Part shown: one piece after another, positions 47,381 to 58,640 of the stretch | How positions within the stretch are numbered: the stretch's first letter is position 1 | How the letters are laid out: each line of letters begins with the position of its first letter | Source: Hemileia vastatrix | Lineage: Eukaryota; Basidiomycota; Pucciniomycetes; Pucciniales; Zaghouaniaceae | Reading direction: 5' to 3' | Assembly: GCA_030280995.1 (NCBI GenBank) | Contig: JASXTE010000009.1 | Span: 31,890,501 to 31,954,500, forward strand | DNA length: 64,000 nucleotides | Made by a program: the position numbers and the translations under genes | Notes under the pieces: model-generated | Databases searched by the model: none | Seen by the model: the letters and a program-made list of their open reading frames with translations, nothing else | What the model was told of the DNA's origin: nothing

Positions 47381-48814
47381 TTTCTGTGGTACACATCTCT
47401 CAGGGAGTCTACTTTTTGGGCCAATCAGATTGTGTGTTTCAAAAGAAAAAAGGGGAATCATAGCACAGAAGATAGTGCTATTATAGCTATGTAATTGTGT
47501 TTTCAGAAGAACAAAGGATAACAGAAGCATGGAAAAAGGTTTAGGGTCTGTGCCCTCAGATTATTCAGCAAGATGTGCCGCACAAAGGTAATTGTGTGCT
47601 ATCAACTTAGGAGTGCAAACACTAAACATTATGGATTTGGACTTTCAAATAATTGTGTATTATGTGCTAAGGAAGAAATTATGAATCAAGGAAACCCTCA
47701 AGTACATAGTATACTGAAAAATGGCTAGTGTGGTAACTTACTGAAATGGGTAAGGTAAGTCGAAGAGGCTAACTAATTAGGTGGATTGTCAAAATTATGG
47801 ACTCAGTGATGAAGCAAGGAGAATGGGGCCTTGATCACAAAACTACACAAGAGTTGAAGAGGAAAGGGTCAGTGCTAAAAGGTGTCAAAGTGAGATGTAG
47901 CGCTGAAACAATGTAAAGGTATAGTCATAAGCGCGCATGTGGAACATGAGTGAAACAAGTTAGTACTAGTATTAGTAGGCATAAGGTATGTTTAGGAACT
48001 GTAGTTGTTACAAGCAGTGTATTTAGTTTACTATTGAATTAGTTGTTGTTTTACTAATGTGGCACTAGAGACAGCACTGGAGATACACTAGGGAACTGTG
48101 TCTGGAGCACTGAAAAAGCATAAGAAGGAAAGGGCTATCTAATGGAAGAGAGTAGTAAGTTAGGTAGAAATATTCTGAGTCTTTAGAGTTTGTGCGCCTG
48201 TGTGTGTATTTCATATAGTATAGTGAAAAAAATAAAGTGCAACATAGAGAGAATATAGATTCTGTAGGATAAACTATTATTAGAGTTATTTTATTCCTAT
48301 AATAAGGCATATTCAAAGAGAGCGCTTCAAGAGGGAGTAGCTGTGGATACTGGCACTTATTAAGAATAGAAATATCCAGATATTAATATTTTTTTTCTTA
48401 TCTTCTAACTCATCTCTCAAACTTACAAACTATCTAGTCAGATATTAGAGCTACACATTATTGTGCTGTCTTTAAAAATAAGAGTGGCAGGCACTTTTTT
48501 TTGGAAATTGAAAAGAAGAAGCAACCAATATCAAATTGTGTCTACTGCTTAGTATAGTAGAACTCTCTACAATTGGTGTCCCAACAGTGGCATAATTTTA
48601 ACTAGTGTTTTGATAAGATTGATTTGGTTTTTAGGGTTTTATCAACAGGGTGTAATCAAACCTGCAATTCAGTGGAAGAGTCATAGGGTCTACAACAAGT
48701 GGATCAATAGCCGTTATCAGATGGTAGTGTAGGACTGTATTGCGGATATATTTGGGTCAAATTATCAAGTGTGTGTTTATTTTTGTGGATTCTGTTTCAA
48801 TTTTTATTTCAAAA
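47381..48814. other. probable 5' LTR and primer-binding site of Gypsy-2
   Basis: This lies immediately upstream of the Gypsy-2 gag. The sequence TTGGTGTCCCAACAGTGGC at 48573-48591 follows ...CTCTACA and looks like an LTR end plus tRNA primer-binding site. An LTR could run back to about TGTGGTACAC near 47378, but no matching 3' copy is recognisable after 54620, so the border is a guess. No coding sequence. Confidence 0.35.
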
Positions 48815-50380
48815 ATGGAACCTACTGAGACTACATCAAGGGGAGTTCAGGAGAGGGTTAAATCGCCCAATTTGTCAGCTTCTTTTCCACAGAATGTAAC
48901 TACAATTATTAGGTGTAAAGATGAAAGCTTGCTTTTTTCTGGTATTAATACCAAGAAGTTCTTACGTAGGTTTGAACAGGTAGCTGAAGTTCATGGAGCA
49001 ACCAAATATGATATGGTGTGCCATGTATTGTTATTTGTATCAAATGAGTTCAAGGACAACCTGGTGGATCTAAAAAGTAATGAAGAGTGTGATTGGTCAG
49101 TGCTAAAGGAACATATGCTTAAGAGATGGCCAAAAATAACTGATGAAACTAGGTACATGATTAAGGATCTAGATGTCTTAGTAAAGAAGGTCAAAGCTGG
49201 AGGGGGTGTTTGAGGCCCTAAGGAACTTAAAAGTTTCAGGGATGAGTTTGATCAAATAGTTGAGTATTTGGTCAGTAACAAAGATTTTAGTGATAATAAT
49301 GCATCTTTAACTTGGTTTTGTGAAGTGTTAGCACCAGAAGTGGAAGAATGGGCAAAAAGGCACTTAGATAACAAAGGAAAGTTAGTCAAGAAGAGGGACA
49401 GTAATTATAAGTACCCTGGATTAGAGGAAGTAGAGACAGCAGTGGAAGCTGAAATGAAGTTGTGTCGAGTTGAGCCTCATGCAGTTAGAATTGCTTTAGG
49501 TAGTGAGAAAGAGGACCAGGATGCGTCTGATATGCAATTATCTCCTCAGGTGTTGTCTCTTAAAATTAAAGCTTTTATTAAAGAGCCAGATTATGTTATG
49601 GCTAGGATTGAAAAATTGGAGAAGAATATAATTGAAGCGGGGAAAGAAAAAGAGGTGTTTAGGCACAAGAGTCCTTCCCAAACATTGCGTTTTGCTACTA
49701 TGGTATGTTACTATTGTAATAAAGAAGGGAATACTAGGATGAGGTGTAATGCGCTTCAAAAGGATAAAGGAGACAGGGTAGTTTACGAGGTTGGAACTAC
49801 ACTTATGTTGGAAGATGGGACTAAGCTTTTTAAAGACAAGTATTGAGGGATGCCAACCATGGTCATTGATCATATTAATAAGAAGTCCATGGAGGGAAAG
49901 TCAAGCAAAGGTAAGAAGCCTGAAGCTAAAGAGAAAGGAAAGGATGCAAAATCAGTCAATTTTGCAGTCACTTGTGCAGTATTAGATTTTAAAGTGAAAG
50001 AAGGAGCAGTTTCAGCGCAACTTACTTCTGCACGTTTGGAGATGTTTGCAGCAAAACACAAGAAAATGGCCCCACCAACAATTAGCAGTCCAAGAAGAGC
50101 TGGAGCTAGGTATGTGAATCCAGAGGATATGGAGGAAGTAGGGTATACTACTAGAGAGAATACACCTGAGCCTATTGAAGAAGTTGAAATGGACAGTATA
50201 GAACCTGGTGGGTATGGTGTGGTTCATCAGGCAGAAGAACAACCTGTGATGATGGAGGAGCCAGATGTAGTACACAAAAGGGAAGTACCGGTTGGAGGAA
50301 TTCCAGGAGCAAGGCATAATACTCCAAAAAACCCACCTGGAAGAGCAAAAGCTGGTGCAAAGGCAACACATCCAAAATAG
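48815..50380 (+). pseudogene. Gypsy-2 gag
   Basis: Starts MEPTETTSRGVQERV at 48815. The capsid-like part reads LLFSGINTKKFLRRFEQVAE, ATKYDMVCHVLLFVSNEFK, WSVLKEHMLKRWPK and LKSFRDEFDQIVEYLV. A knuckle CYYCNKEGNTRMRC near 49707 keeps the CX2C-x9-C spacing, but Asn replaces the zinc-binding His. In-frame TGAs occur at about 49213 and 49846; the frame continues after both (GMPTMVIDHINKKS onward) to TAG at 50380. A Lys/Glu-rich tail (KGKKPEAKEKGKDAKS) precedes protease. Gag would form the particle and package RNA. Broken by two stops, otherwise long and readable. Confidence 0.85.
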
Positions 50381-51138
50381 AAAATGCAGCGCCAGTTAAT
50401 GCGGATTTTCCTAAATCAGCCAAAGATTTAGTTGCACAGTGCTTAAAAGCCATGGTTTTGGTTCCATTGGGGGTATTGACAGCAGTAGTCCCTGATGTAG
50501 CAAATGAAATTGTGGATAAGTGCAGGAAGCAAAGGATTGCTAATTGCACTGAATTTTATGTAGGGAAGAAGTCATTCCAGTCAGTAGCTAGATTGCCTAG
50601 GGCTCCACATTACACAGGTCCCTTAGGGTATTTGAAAATTACTGTAAATGGTAAGCAGATTAGAGCTTTAGTGGATACAGGTTCACAAATCAATGTGGTT
50701 TCAGTGGATGATTCTGTGGAGTTAGGTCTTCCTGTAAAAGATGGTGAGGGAACTGTCACAGGAATCGGTGTAGGTAGGTTTCCTGTAATAGGTGTAGCAG
50801 AGTATGTATGCACTAGGGTTGCGGGAGCAATAAGAACTATTCATTTTTATGTTCCAATGGGTGTAGTTAAACCAGTTTTAGGAACACGATTTTTAATGGA
50901 TTATTCTGAAACTTTTGATTATTCTTTGAATAAGGCTATTAGAATAAGGATTATGGGTGATGATGGTATTCCAGTGACAGCAGCCTTAGTAGCACCTAAG
51001 GATAGTGTCTGGGAAACTAAGTACTCTAGAGCTTCCAGATTGGAGAGAGAAAGAGAGATTTATGAGGAAGTCTTAGAGGATGAGAAGAGGAAACTTCTAG
51101 GAGGGTGCCAAAATTTTTATTATGGACTGGCATTTTAG
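50381..51138 (+). pseudogene. Gypsy-2 aspartic protease
   Basis: Frame opens at ENAAPVNADFPKSAKDLVAQ (a frame change from gag near 50340-50380). The pepsin-like retroviral fold follows: GPLGYLKITVNGKQIRALVD, active site VDTGSQINVVS (catalytic Asp near 50670), GIGVGRFPVIGVAEYVCT, FYVPMGVVKPVLGTRFLMD (flap and the second conserved G-x-x-F/L). It ends in a charged linker (RLEREREIYEEVLEDEKRK). Catalytic residues are intact, so this domain is the least damaged part of Gypsy-2. The shift to the RT frame occurs near 51105-51138. Confidence 0.88.
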
Positions 51139-53075
51139 GTTTTACTATCTCCCAGGATGAGAGGAACCCGGATAGTGACCAGTCAGTCCAACAAGAAGGG
51201 ATAAGTAAAGTGGTACTCTATAGGTGTCTTGGTAGTACTACAGTAGAATGTATTATACCCAGGCTTTTTTATTTCTTTGATAATGGATTTTTTTATGCTT
51301 ATATTAAAAATAAGAGACAAAAACAGGATGTAGGTACAACCCTTAGTTATATTAGGAAGGGTTTAATTTTAAGTAATAAAGGAAGCAGGAAGCGCTGTTT
51401 TGCACCAAAGTATAAACCAGTAGCTGTCAGGGTTAAACCAGTAAATGTACCAATGCCGGATTTGAATCCTTCTATGCAGAGGCCAGCACTGAATAAGAAT
51501 CCTTATTATACTTCTTTAACAAAGTTTCCGCCTGAGTTCATGCCTACTAGTGGAATCACGATGGAGAGGCTTCAGATGGCTAATTTTGGACCAGAGGATT
51601 GGTTATCTCAGGAAGAAAAAAAGTTTTTGTTACATGTTATGGTTCTTAGGGAGAAGGCTATTGCGTTTTCCAAAGAGGAAACAGGTTTGTTGAAACAATT
51701 GTATGGTAAACCTTATATTGTTCCAGTTATACCTTATGCACCATGGCAAAAGAAGGCTTTTCCAATACCGGCAGCTATAAGAGAAATGTATAGGGAATTA
51801 ATTAGGGAAAGTTTAAGGTCTGGCTTGTATGAACAATCAATGTCTGGTTACTCAAGTCCAGTGTTCTGTGTTGTAAAGCATAATGACAAGTTGAGGGTTG
51901 TTCATGATTTAAGGGAGATGAACAAGGTTACGGTAAAGGATGCAGGAATTCCACCAATTCCAGAGGAGTTTGTGGATTCTTTTTCAGGATGCGCATGTTA
52001 TAGATTAGGTGATATCATGGGAGGATAAGATGAGCTTGAATTGGACAAATCATCTAGGCCCATGACTACATTTGAAACGCCACTGAAATGTTTCAGGTTG
52101 ACAAGGTTACCGCAAGGTTCAAAAAATTCTGTGGTGGTATACCAAGTGCAAATGATGTGTATATTACAGGAAAGAATTCAAGAGCATGTGAGAATTTTCA
52201 TTGATGATGGTGGTATAAAAGGACCAGCCAGTGATTATGGTGGATAAGTGTTAGAGGAAAATCCATATATTTGAAGGTTTGTTTAGGAATATGTGATTAC
52301 CCTAGAAAGAGTTCTATTTAGGATAGAGGAGGCAGGAATAAAAATCTCTGGGTCCAAATTTGCTTGTTGTGTTCCAGAGCTGGATATAGTGGGACATGTG
52401 GTATGCAAGTAAGGGAGAATAATTGCTGAAAAGCAGAGGAATAAGGTACTTACATGGCTGAGACCAAGAGATACTACGGAAGTTTGAGATTTTTTAGGCA
52501 TTTGTACATATGTAAGAATTTTTATTCAAAATTTTTCTTTGCTGCCTTCACCTTTAAAGTGCTTAACAAGGAAAGATGTTGTAAGGCATTGGATGGAGGA
52601 ATGCAAAGAGTAATTTGAGTTATTAAAAAGGATTGTAGGAAAATATATCCTTTTGAAAATACTGAAATATGGACCAGGATCTGGGAGAATTACTCTAGTG
52701 GTGGATTCTAGTGTGTCTACAGTAAGCGCAGTTTTGATGCAGGAGGATGAAGAAGGCAATGATAGACCTTTCCTTCATGAATCTAAGAGTTTTACTAAAG
52801 TGGAGGCTAGGTACTCTCAGTCTTAGCTGGAGTTATGTGGTTTAGCAAAAACTCTCAAGAAGCTACAATGGATGCTTTGGGGGCAAACTTTTGAGTTGCA
52901 GGCTTATGCGCTATTTTTGGTGCAGATGATTAGTCGCCCCAGTTTTCCACATGGGCCCATGACTAGGTGGGTGGCTCAGATTAATTTATTTCTTTCGACT
53001 TAGTGGATAAGCCAGGAAATTCTTTCAAGATGCCAGATTTGTTATCCAGAAGGCCATTGTGTGAAGAAGACTCGG
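51105..53075 (+). pseudogene. Gypsy-2 reverse transcriptase and RNase H
   Basis: A long intact N-terminal stretch (51105-52028) includes PIPAAIREMYRELIRESLRS, LYEQSMSGYSSPVFCVVKHN and LRVVHDLREMNKVTVKDAGI. TAA follows CYRLGDIMGG at 52026. The palm continues MTTFETPLKCFRLTRLPQGS and the active site RIFIDDGGIKGP (52190-52230). RNase H follows in pieces: VLFRIEEAGIKISGSKFACC, VDSSVSTVSAVLMQEDEEG, LELCGLAKTLKKLQ, ending near 53075 with GNSFKMPDLLSRRP, the classic Ty3 end of RNase H. About ten stops after 52245. FIDDxxxKGP in place of YLDD is a variant I associate with basidiomycete Ty3 lineages. Confidence 0.88.
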
Positions 53076-54620
53076 AAGCCAAGGAATTTGAAGAGAACAA
53101 AAAATGGGTAAACAGGATAGACTATTGTTATCAAAAGTTTTGGAATAAAGACGTCCACGAAGAGGTAAAACTAATGGCAAGCGTCTACAAAGACAATAAA
53201 CTAGTAACTTTACAAGGTTTCCGCAAAGGCAAAAAACTAGGTGATTATGACATGAAGGATGTTTGTAGCTAAGGAAGTCTGCAACTGGATTTAGGGAGCG
53301 CTGATATCAATGTAACAACAAGGAGTGCTCTGGATGAGATAGCAGAAGAATCAGATGACAAAGAAAACTCAAGGGGAAGTCAAGATAGTAATACTCATAC
53401 AGAGAATGGGGAGTATTCTGAAGATGATGCACTTGCTGATGAGGAAGAAGAATTGTTAAGTTTATATCTGGAAGGTAGAAGTCAACCAGATTTTTGTGGT
53501 GAAAAGGTTTGGTGCAATACCAAGAAGCGCAATAAAAATGATTTTATTAAAGATGGGAAGTTATGGAGGAATCAGTCTTTTTTTCCTCAGTTATTCATTC
53601 AAACTAGGGAAAAGAAGGTGAAAATACTCAGGGAGTTGCATGAGAATTTAGTCATAGAGGTGAAGATGAGATGTATTTCATAGTCAGGGAAAGATTCTGG
53701 TGGCCAAATATGAAGAACAAGGTGAGAGATTGGGTTGAATCTTGTCCAGAATGTCAGCGTAGGAGCTACAGAAATCCAAAAGAGAAAGGTAAAGAGACGG
53801 GAAAAGATACTGTTTTTGGTAGGATGAGTTTGGATGCAGTTCATATAAAAGAAGGAAGCTTTAAATACTTGGTAGTAGCCAGGGATGATTGAATAGGATG
53901 GGTCAAAGCAGTTCCGTTGGTAAACCTTAAGGCGAGTAATGTAGCTGATTTCTTAAAAAGAGAATGGATTTATATGTATGGGATAATGAAAATGGTAACC
54001 ATGGATGGAGCTGCTGAATTTTCTGGAGAATTTCAGGATGTAGTAGAAGATATAGGTGCTAAGCTATGGGTGGCAACACCATATTATCCTGAAGCAGAAG
54101 GAATGATCTAGAGAGGGAATCAAGTAATAAAAGATGCACTGGTTAAGTTATGTTGAAATAATGGTGCGAAGTGGAAGAATTACTTGTTATTAGTTTTGTT
54201 TGCAGACAGGATTTCAGTTAAAAGAACAACTGGGTTTTCACCATATGAAATTATGTTTGGTCAAAGGGAGGTGCTACCTATTGATCTAGAGGCTGGATCC
54301 TTTCTAGGATGTGATTGGGATCAAGTGTGCTTGACTGAAGATTTAATTCTAGCAAGGGTAGCACAACTTGAAAGGAAAGAAGAGTTTGTGGAGAAGGCAT
54401 ATGATAGAATTATGCAGATCCAAGATAAATCAGTTAAAATTGGGATGAGAACTTAGTGCATATGTTGAGAAAGCCATTGAACCCAGGAGATTTGGTTTTG
54501 GTCTATAATAGAAGTCTAGAAAGCCAATGAAGTAAAATGTTTTCAGACAGATGGAATGGTCCTTATAAGATAAGGAAGCAAATAACTGGAGGAATTGGAT
54601 GGTACTGAATGGAAGCAACA
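53076..54620 (+). pseudogene. Gypsy-2 acidic linker and integrase
   Basis: An acidic linker (CEEDSEAKEFEENKKW, TENGEYSEDDALADEEEELL) carries a DVHEEVKL block and leads to the integrase zinc domain (ILRELHENLV... and SCPECQRRSYRNPKEKG). Catalytic core: MSLDAVHIKEGSFKYLVVAR (Asp), VTMDGAAEFSGEF (Asp, with GGPEF altered to GAAEF), YYPEAEGMI (Glu, then a stop where ERG should follow). It continues LVLFADRISVKRTTGFSPYE and LEAGSFLGCDWDQVCLTED. The tail LVLVYNRSLESQ...MFSDRWNGPYKIRK is readable to about 54620 in another frame. Stops near 53680, 53890, 54109, 54154 and 54455. Confidence 0.85.
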
Positions 54621-55738
54621 TGTAGCGGTGTAGACAATCCTATAGTACTAGCTATAGGCCTTGACCAAGGGAGTTGGAGAAAAACCAGAGAGAAAATCCC
54701 CTGTCCCTTTAGAAAAATAGAGTGAGATTTACTTGCTAAAGTAAGTTGGTTCCTGTTTTGCTAAAGCCCCTTTTTAACACACTTGACTGCTTGATGAGCC
54801 AAGAAAGTAGTCCCCAGATAGACTACCAGACCAAAGAACTGAAATGTAGAACAAAGTCCACACCAGAGACAGCAAAGATACTTGATGTAGGCTGAAAATC
54901 CACACCAGAGACAGCAATAATACTTGCTATAGCTTGCAAGACTATAACAGAGAAAACAGTTGCCAAAGTTAAGTTAAATGAAGAACTCACTTGCAACAAA
55001 CACAGCCAATTGTGGCCAGAAAACAGTGAAAACTGAGTGAGGAACAATGAGATCACCTCCGGATGGTTGTATGATGATTAAGGTTGCCCCAAACTGTCTT
55101 ATTCACTATGTACACACAGACCACTAACTAAGAGCCCATGCGCACCCACCAATCTGGCGCCTGTACCTGCCATATTGCATAAAAAACCCTCCTGGAGCGC
55201 TCCCCAACCTCCTAAAACAGAGGCGGGCGGGCTGCCCGACGTCAGAGATGCCGCCTGAAGCAGCCCGGCCTCCCTGAAGCCAGAAAACTATAAAAACCAC
55301 TAATCTACTTAGAAAAATTAGCTACAACTACTAAAACCTTTAAAACACGGAATTTCACTATAACAACATTGAGACATGAAATATAGAGAAAAATTAGCTC
55401 TATCAAATGGTACTAAGCACTTAACCCTAAAACTTAAGGTTAGCCTGTAAAACACGAAAAACAAAATTAAACAGCAATCTTTTATAAATGAAAAATGAGG
55501 AAATGACCCCTTAAAACTCAGAATATGAAAAATGTCTTCAAGACATAAAATATAGAGAAAAACCAGGGCTATCCAATGATAGTACCCACATACCCGCAGA
55601 CCCAATATCCACGGAATAAAACCAGAAAAATACCAAATTCCTTAACAGACATCAATTAAGACATGAACAAACAGTGCCAAATCACACAACAAAGGTCCCT
55701 GCCAATGTTGGAAGACCACATCCTCCCTCCAATTGAGA
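54621..55738. other. 3' flank of Gypsy-2 with short repeats and a GC-rich patch
   Basis: No gene supported. TCCACACCAGAGACAGCAA is present twice, 42 bases apart (54857 and 54899). Two blocks around CATGAAATATAGAGAAAAA (55374 and 55546) are related, about 172 bases apart. 55185-55285 is strikingly GC-rich for this window (GGCGGGCGGGCTGCCCG). It may include the Gypsy-2 3' LTR, which I cannot delimit. Confidence 0.4.
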
Positions 55739-56410
55739 ATGTCTGCATTCTTTCTTCATCCAACCACCATGTTTAACCTCCTTTCCAAATCTGCCTCTGA
55801 AATGGGCCCCTGCCAATACTGCATCAACAATAATTTAATCTGCGCCATAACACCACCTGTTCATCAATACAGAACGTCCTGCAATGTCTGCCACTTTAGA
55901 AAGAAGACCTGCCACAGACCTGGTCCACTTTCTTCTACAACAGATTCACCTCCGCCTCAACCTGGTCCTTCATCTGCCAGCACCAAAAGATCTAGGCCAT
56001 CCATCCTGATACCCAGATTAATCAAAAGGCTCCACCCTTCCCAGAAGAGTGCCACAACCCATAAAGAAACTAGTTCCCCCATCCCTGGTCCATCTGATGG
56101 TAAAGAACATTCATTCCTTCCTTCAACTTTAAAACTGATAACTTCTTAGTTACTCCCTCTTCTGATAGTGATGATAACAATGTAGGATCCATTGCACCAC
56201 CAACACCAACGCACTTGCCCACTATCAAGGCCAAGTTCCAACAACACACATCTCAACAGAAACAACTTCTGCTTCACTATTTCCAATCCACTCCTGCTAG
56301 AGATCCACAGGACATTGAGAACAGAAGACACCTCATTCACCAGTTCAAGGCTAATTCTGAACACTTCATTTCATCTCTTGATTCCCTCTGTAATTCCACT
56401 AGTACTTGAG
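55739..56410 (+). pseudogene. Zn2Cys6-type cysteine-cluster protein A, frameshifted
   Basis: From MSAFFLHPTTMFNLLSK the frame gives a cysteine pattern C-x2-C-x6-C-x12-C-x2-C-x6-C (CQYCINNNLIC ... CNVCHFRKKTC), exactly the spacing of a fungal GAL4-type binuclear zinc cluster. The basic residues sit in the second half rather than the first. A Pro/Ser-rich basic stretch follows (PPPQPGPSSASTKRSRPS). The first frame ends at TAG 56147-56149. A one-frame change near 56130 continues into PSSDSDDNNVGS and a helical Gln-rich end (FQQHTSQQKQLLLHYFQ, LIHQFKANSEHFISSLDSL), stopping near 56410. About 225 residues in all. A related frame (B) starts at 57066. Such clusters bind DNA in transcription factors, but here the surroundings are retroelement repeats, so a transposon-encoded protein is more likely. 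Function unknown. Confidence 0.55.
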
Positions 56411-57065
56411 TTTGATTCAGAAAAGAAAAATTGACCACACCCTCTATAGGATGTAACCACAAACAACCCTCAGTTTTAAGTCTTGGGGGACCATCCTCAT
56501 TTTATAGTCTTGGGGGACTCAAAAACCCTCAGTTTAAAGTCTTGGGGGACTCAAAAACCTAAATCATAAACCCAGAACCAGAGATCAACCACATTAAGGC
56601 ACAGAGAAAAAACTAACATTCTGGGGTAATTGTGAATAGAGCAGCCAGCCCATAAATTACCCCCAAACTTGCCTTTGCTAAATTTGGAGGCTCCCCCTGT
56701 GGATACCCTCCACCAATCTTTCAAAACAACTACAACAACAAAAAATTTTCCCTCAGTTTATAGTCTTGGGGGACTTACAACCCTCAGTTTAAAGTCTTGG
56801 GGGACTAACACAGTGTTCAGTTTAAAGTCTTGACGGACTACCTTGATACCATAGCTTTTTTTCAGTTTAGAGTCTTGATGGACTGATAAAATTTCCAGTT
56901 TAGAGTCATAGAGGACCGTCAGAATCTTGCATGAATCTGACCCAGCCAATTTCATGCAATACACACACAGCCAGACCCACGGAGCGTCCACCTTCACTTC
57001 ATCTTCTACTCATTACTGACAAAATCTTCTCTTATCCTTTTCATCACCTTTCACACCACAAATAA
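56411..57065 (-). repeat. eight 22-bp CAGTTTAAAGTCTTGGGGGA motifs and a 190-bp 3' module
   Basis: Copies of CAGTTTAAAGTCTTGGGGGA or close variants start at 56471, 56500, 56530, 56754, 56784, 56818, 56872 and 56896. Embedded is a module (about 56529-56715) that recurs at about 59317-59510 and 59572-59766. It runs from the motif through CATTCTGGGGTAATTGTG and AGCAGCCAGC to CTTGCC and a C-rich end. Reverse-complement copies of the motif occur in the Gypsy-1 3' region (31676, 32383, 32452, 32520). This places the module at a gypsy 3' end or LTR start, with minus orientation here. Confidence 0.75.
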
Positions 57066-58640
57066 TGTCTGGATCCCCTGCTGTTGACTCCTCTACTCTT
57101 CCTTGCTTCACTGCTCCAAGGGACTATGCCTGCAAACAGTGCATACAGATGTGCAGACCTTGCACATTCACTCTTCCAAATCCAGAAGCCAAATTCTACA
57201 ACAGGGCTTGTGACTCTTGCTATTCCAATTAAAAGAAATGTGACAGAGATGCTCACTATCCTATTCCTCCTCCTTCTCCTTCTCACAAGTACATCTCCAG
57301 ATCCCCTACCAGGTCTCCAGAACTTGGTCCATCCTCTTCCTCTCTATCTTCAGCTCCTTCCAGAAGATCCAGAAGCTCAGCTTCCCGCACTCTTCCAAAA
57401 AGACCAGCCTTAGCTTCTCAAGAAACTGATTTTATCACTGCTAAATTAGCTCCAAAAGCTTCAAAATCAACCCCTAGGCTTCTAGACTGCGTCCAGGCCG
57501 CCCGCCCGCCTCACCAAACAGCGAAAATCAGGGCCAAAACCTCCAGAAACGGCCAGAAAATAGCCAAATTCATCCAGATAACAATAACAACTCAACCCAA
57601 CTACCTTCTACTGCTCCAAGAGCAATGCAATCCACCCTTCCAAAATCCAAAAACACCAAAATTTCCCAGATTTCTAAGAGAACTGCCAGAGAACCCCAAG
57701 AAGAAACCAGAACACCACACACTGCTCCACAACAACAACTTTGTCCCCAACTAAGACAAAGAAACTACACCTCTCCTCTGTCAGCCAACTACTCTTCTGA
57801 CAGTTACATCTCTTCAAATTCTCCATCCAGAAAAGAGCAGTCTGCTTCCAAATCCCCCTCTCCTGCTCCATCCTTTAACAACCCTGGTACTCCATCACCA
57901 GCACCTCCTCCAGCTGAATCCAACAGAAATAACAACCACAACAACAACAACAATCTCACTGCTCCAACTAGGCCCCAGGAACCTCATCATCCCAGTTCAC
58001 CTTCTCAGAATCCTTCAGAGGAAGACCATGAGAATCCATATCTTTCCCTAGTTGATCCACCCACTATGACCATAACAAAATCCTCAGAGATCCAAATCCC
58101 AGCTTCTTACAGATTTGATGAGCTTCCAATCTGTAAGTACCAAATTAATTATTCCATTTCTTCAACAAAAAATAATTACTGATACAATTCTTCTTGTCTA
58201 GTTGGCACCCCTCCTCCTGAATCTATTATTGGAGTTGTGGCCAAACTCTTGAAACTTCTTTGACCCTGGATTATGGAGACATGAAGAAACACCTAAGCAC
58301 CATGTGTTCCAATATGCTAAAAGCCTTTGCCCTCCATGGACCCTTGAATGACTTTGAAAAATCCCTGAGAAAATGCCTACTAGACGACCACTGGAAGATG
58401 TCTAGGATCATTAAACACACCCTCCAGCACTCCATTCCTGCCTCTTCTTCTTCCTCCTCTGAACTTCCCTCTAATCCAATCCCTATAATCTCTCCAGCAG
58501 GATGCACTTCAAAGAACACAGTGCTTCCCACAATCCCAACAAAAAACAAAAACGTCATCACAATCCGGACCAGCCTCCAGAAGCTTCCTCATCCAGACAA
58601 TGAGCTCCTGCAAAAGATTAGAAACATAAAAATAATATAA
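57066..58640 (+). pseudogene. Zn2Cys6-type cysteine-cluster protein B, decayed
   Basis: Starts MSGSPAVDSSTLPCFTAP at 57066. The cysteines follow C-x2-C-x6-C-x15-C-x2-C-x6-C (CKQCIQMCRPC ... CDSCYSN*KKC), matching protein A and the GAL4-type spacing; a TAA interrupts the last loop. Then a long Ser/Pro/Arg stretch (SRSPTRSPELGPSSSS, RRSRSSASRTLPKRP), a GC-rich patch (57490-57520), and another frame (57625-58182) with poly-Asn (NRNNNHNNNNN) and a more ordered end, IQIPASYRFDELPICKYQ. A C-terminal frame (58260-58640) reads MKKHLSTMCSNMLKAFALHG, FEKSLRKCLLDDHWKMSRII. At least three frames are needed. Probably the longer ancestor-like form of protein A, possibly with an intron near 58130-58200 (a GTAAGT donor at 58133). 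It runs antisense to Gypsy-3. Confidence 0.5.

Noticed and set aside
50012..50549. Long minus-strand open frames opposite Gypsy-2
   Set aside because: Antisense shadows of the gag-protease coding strand, with no domain of their own.
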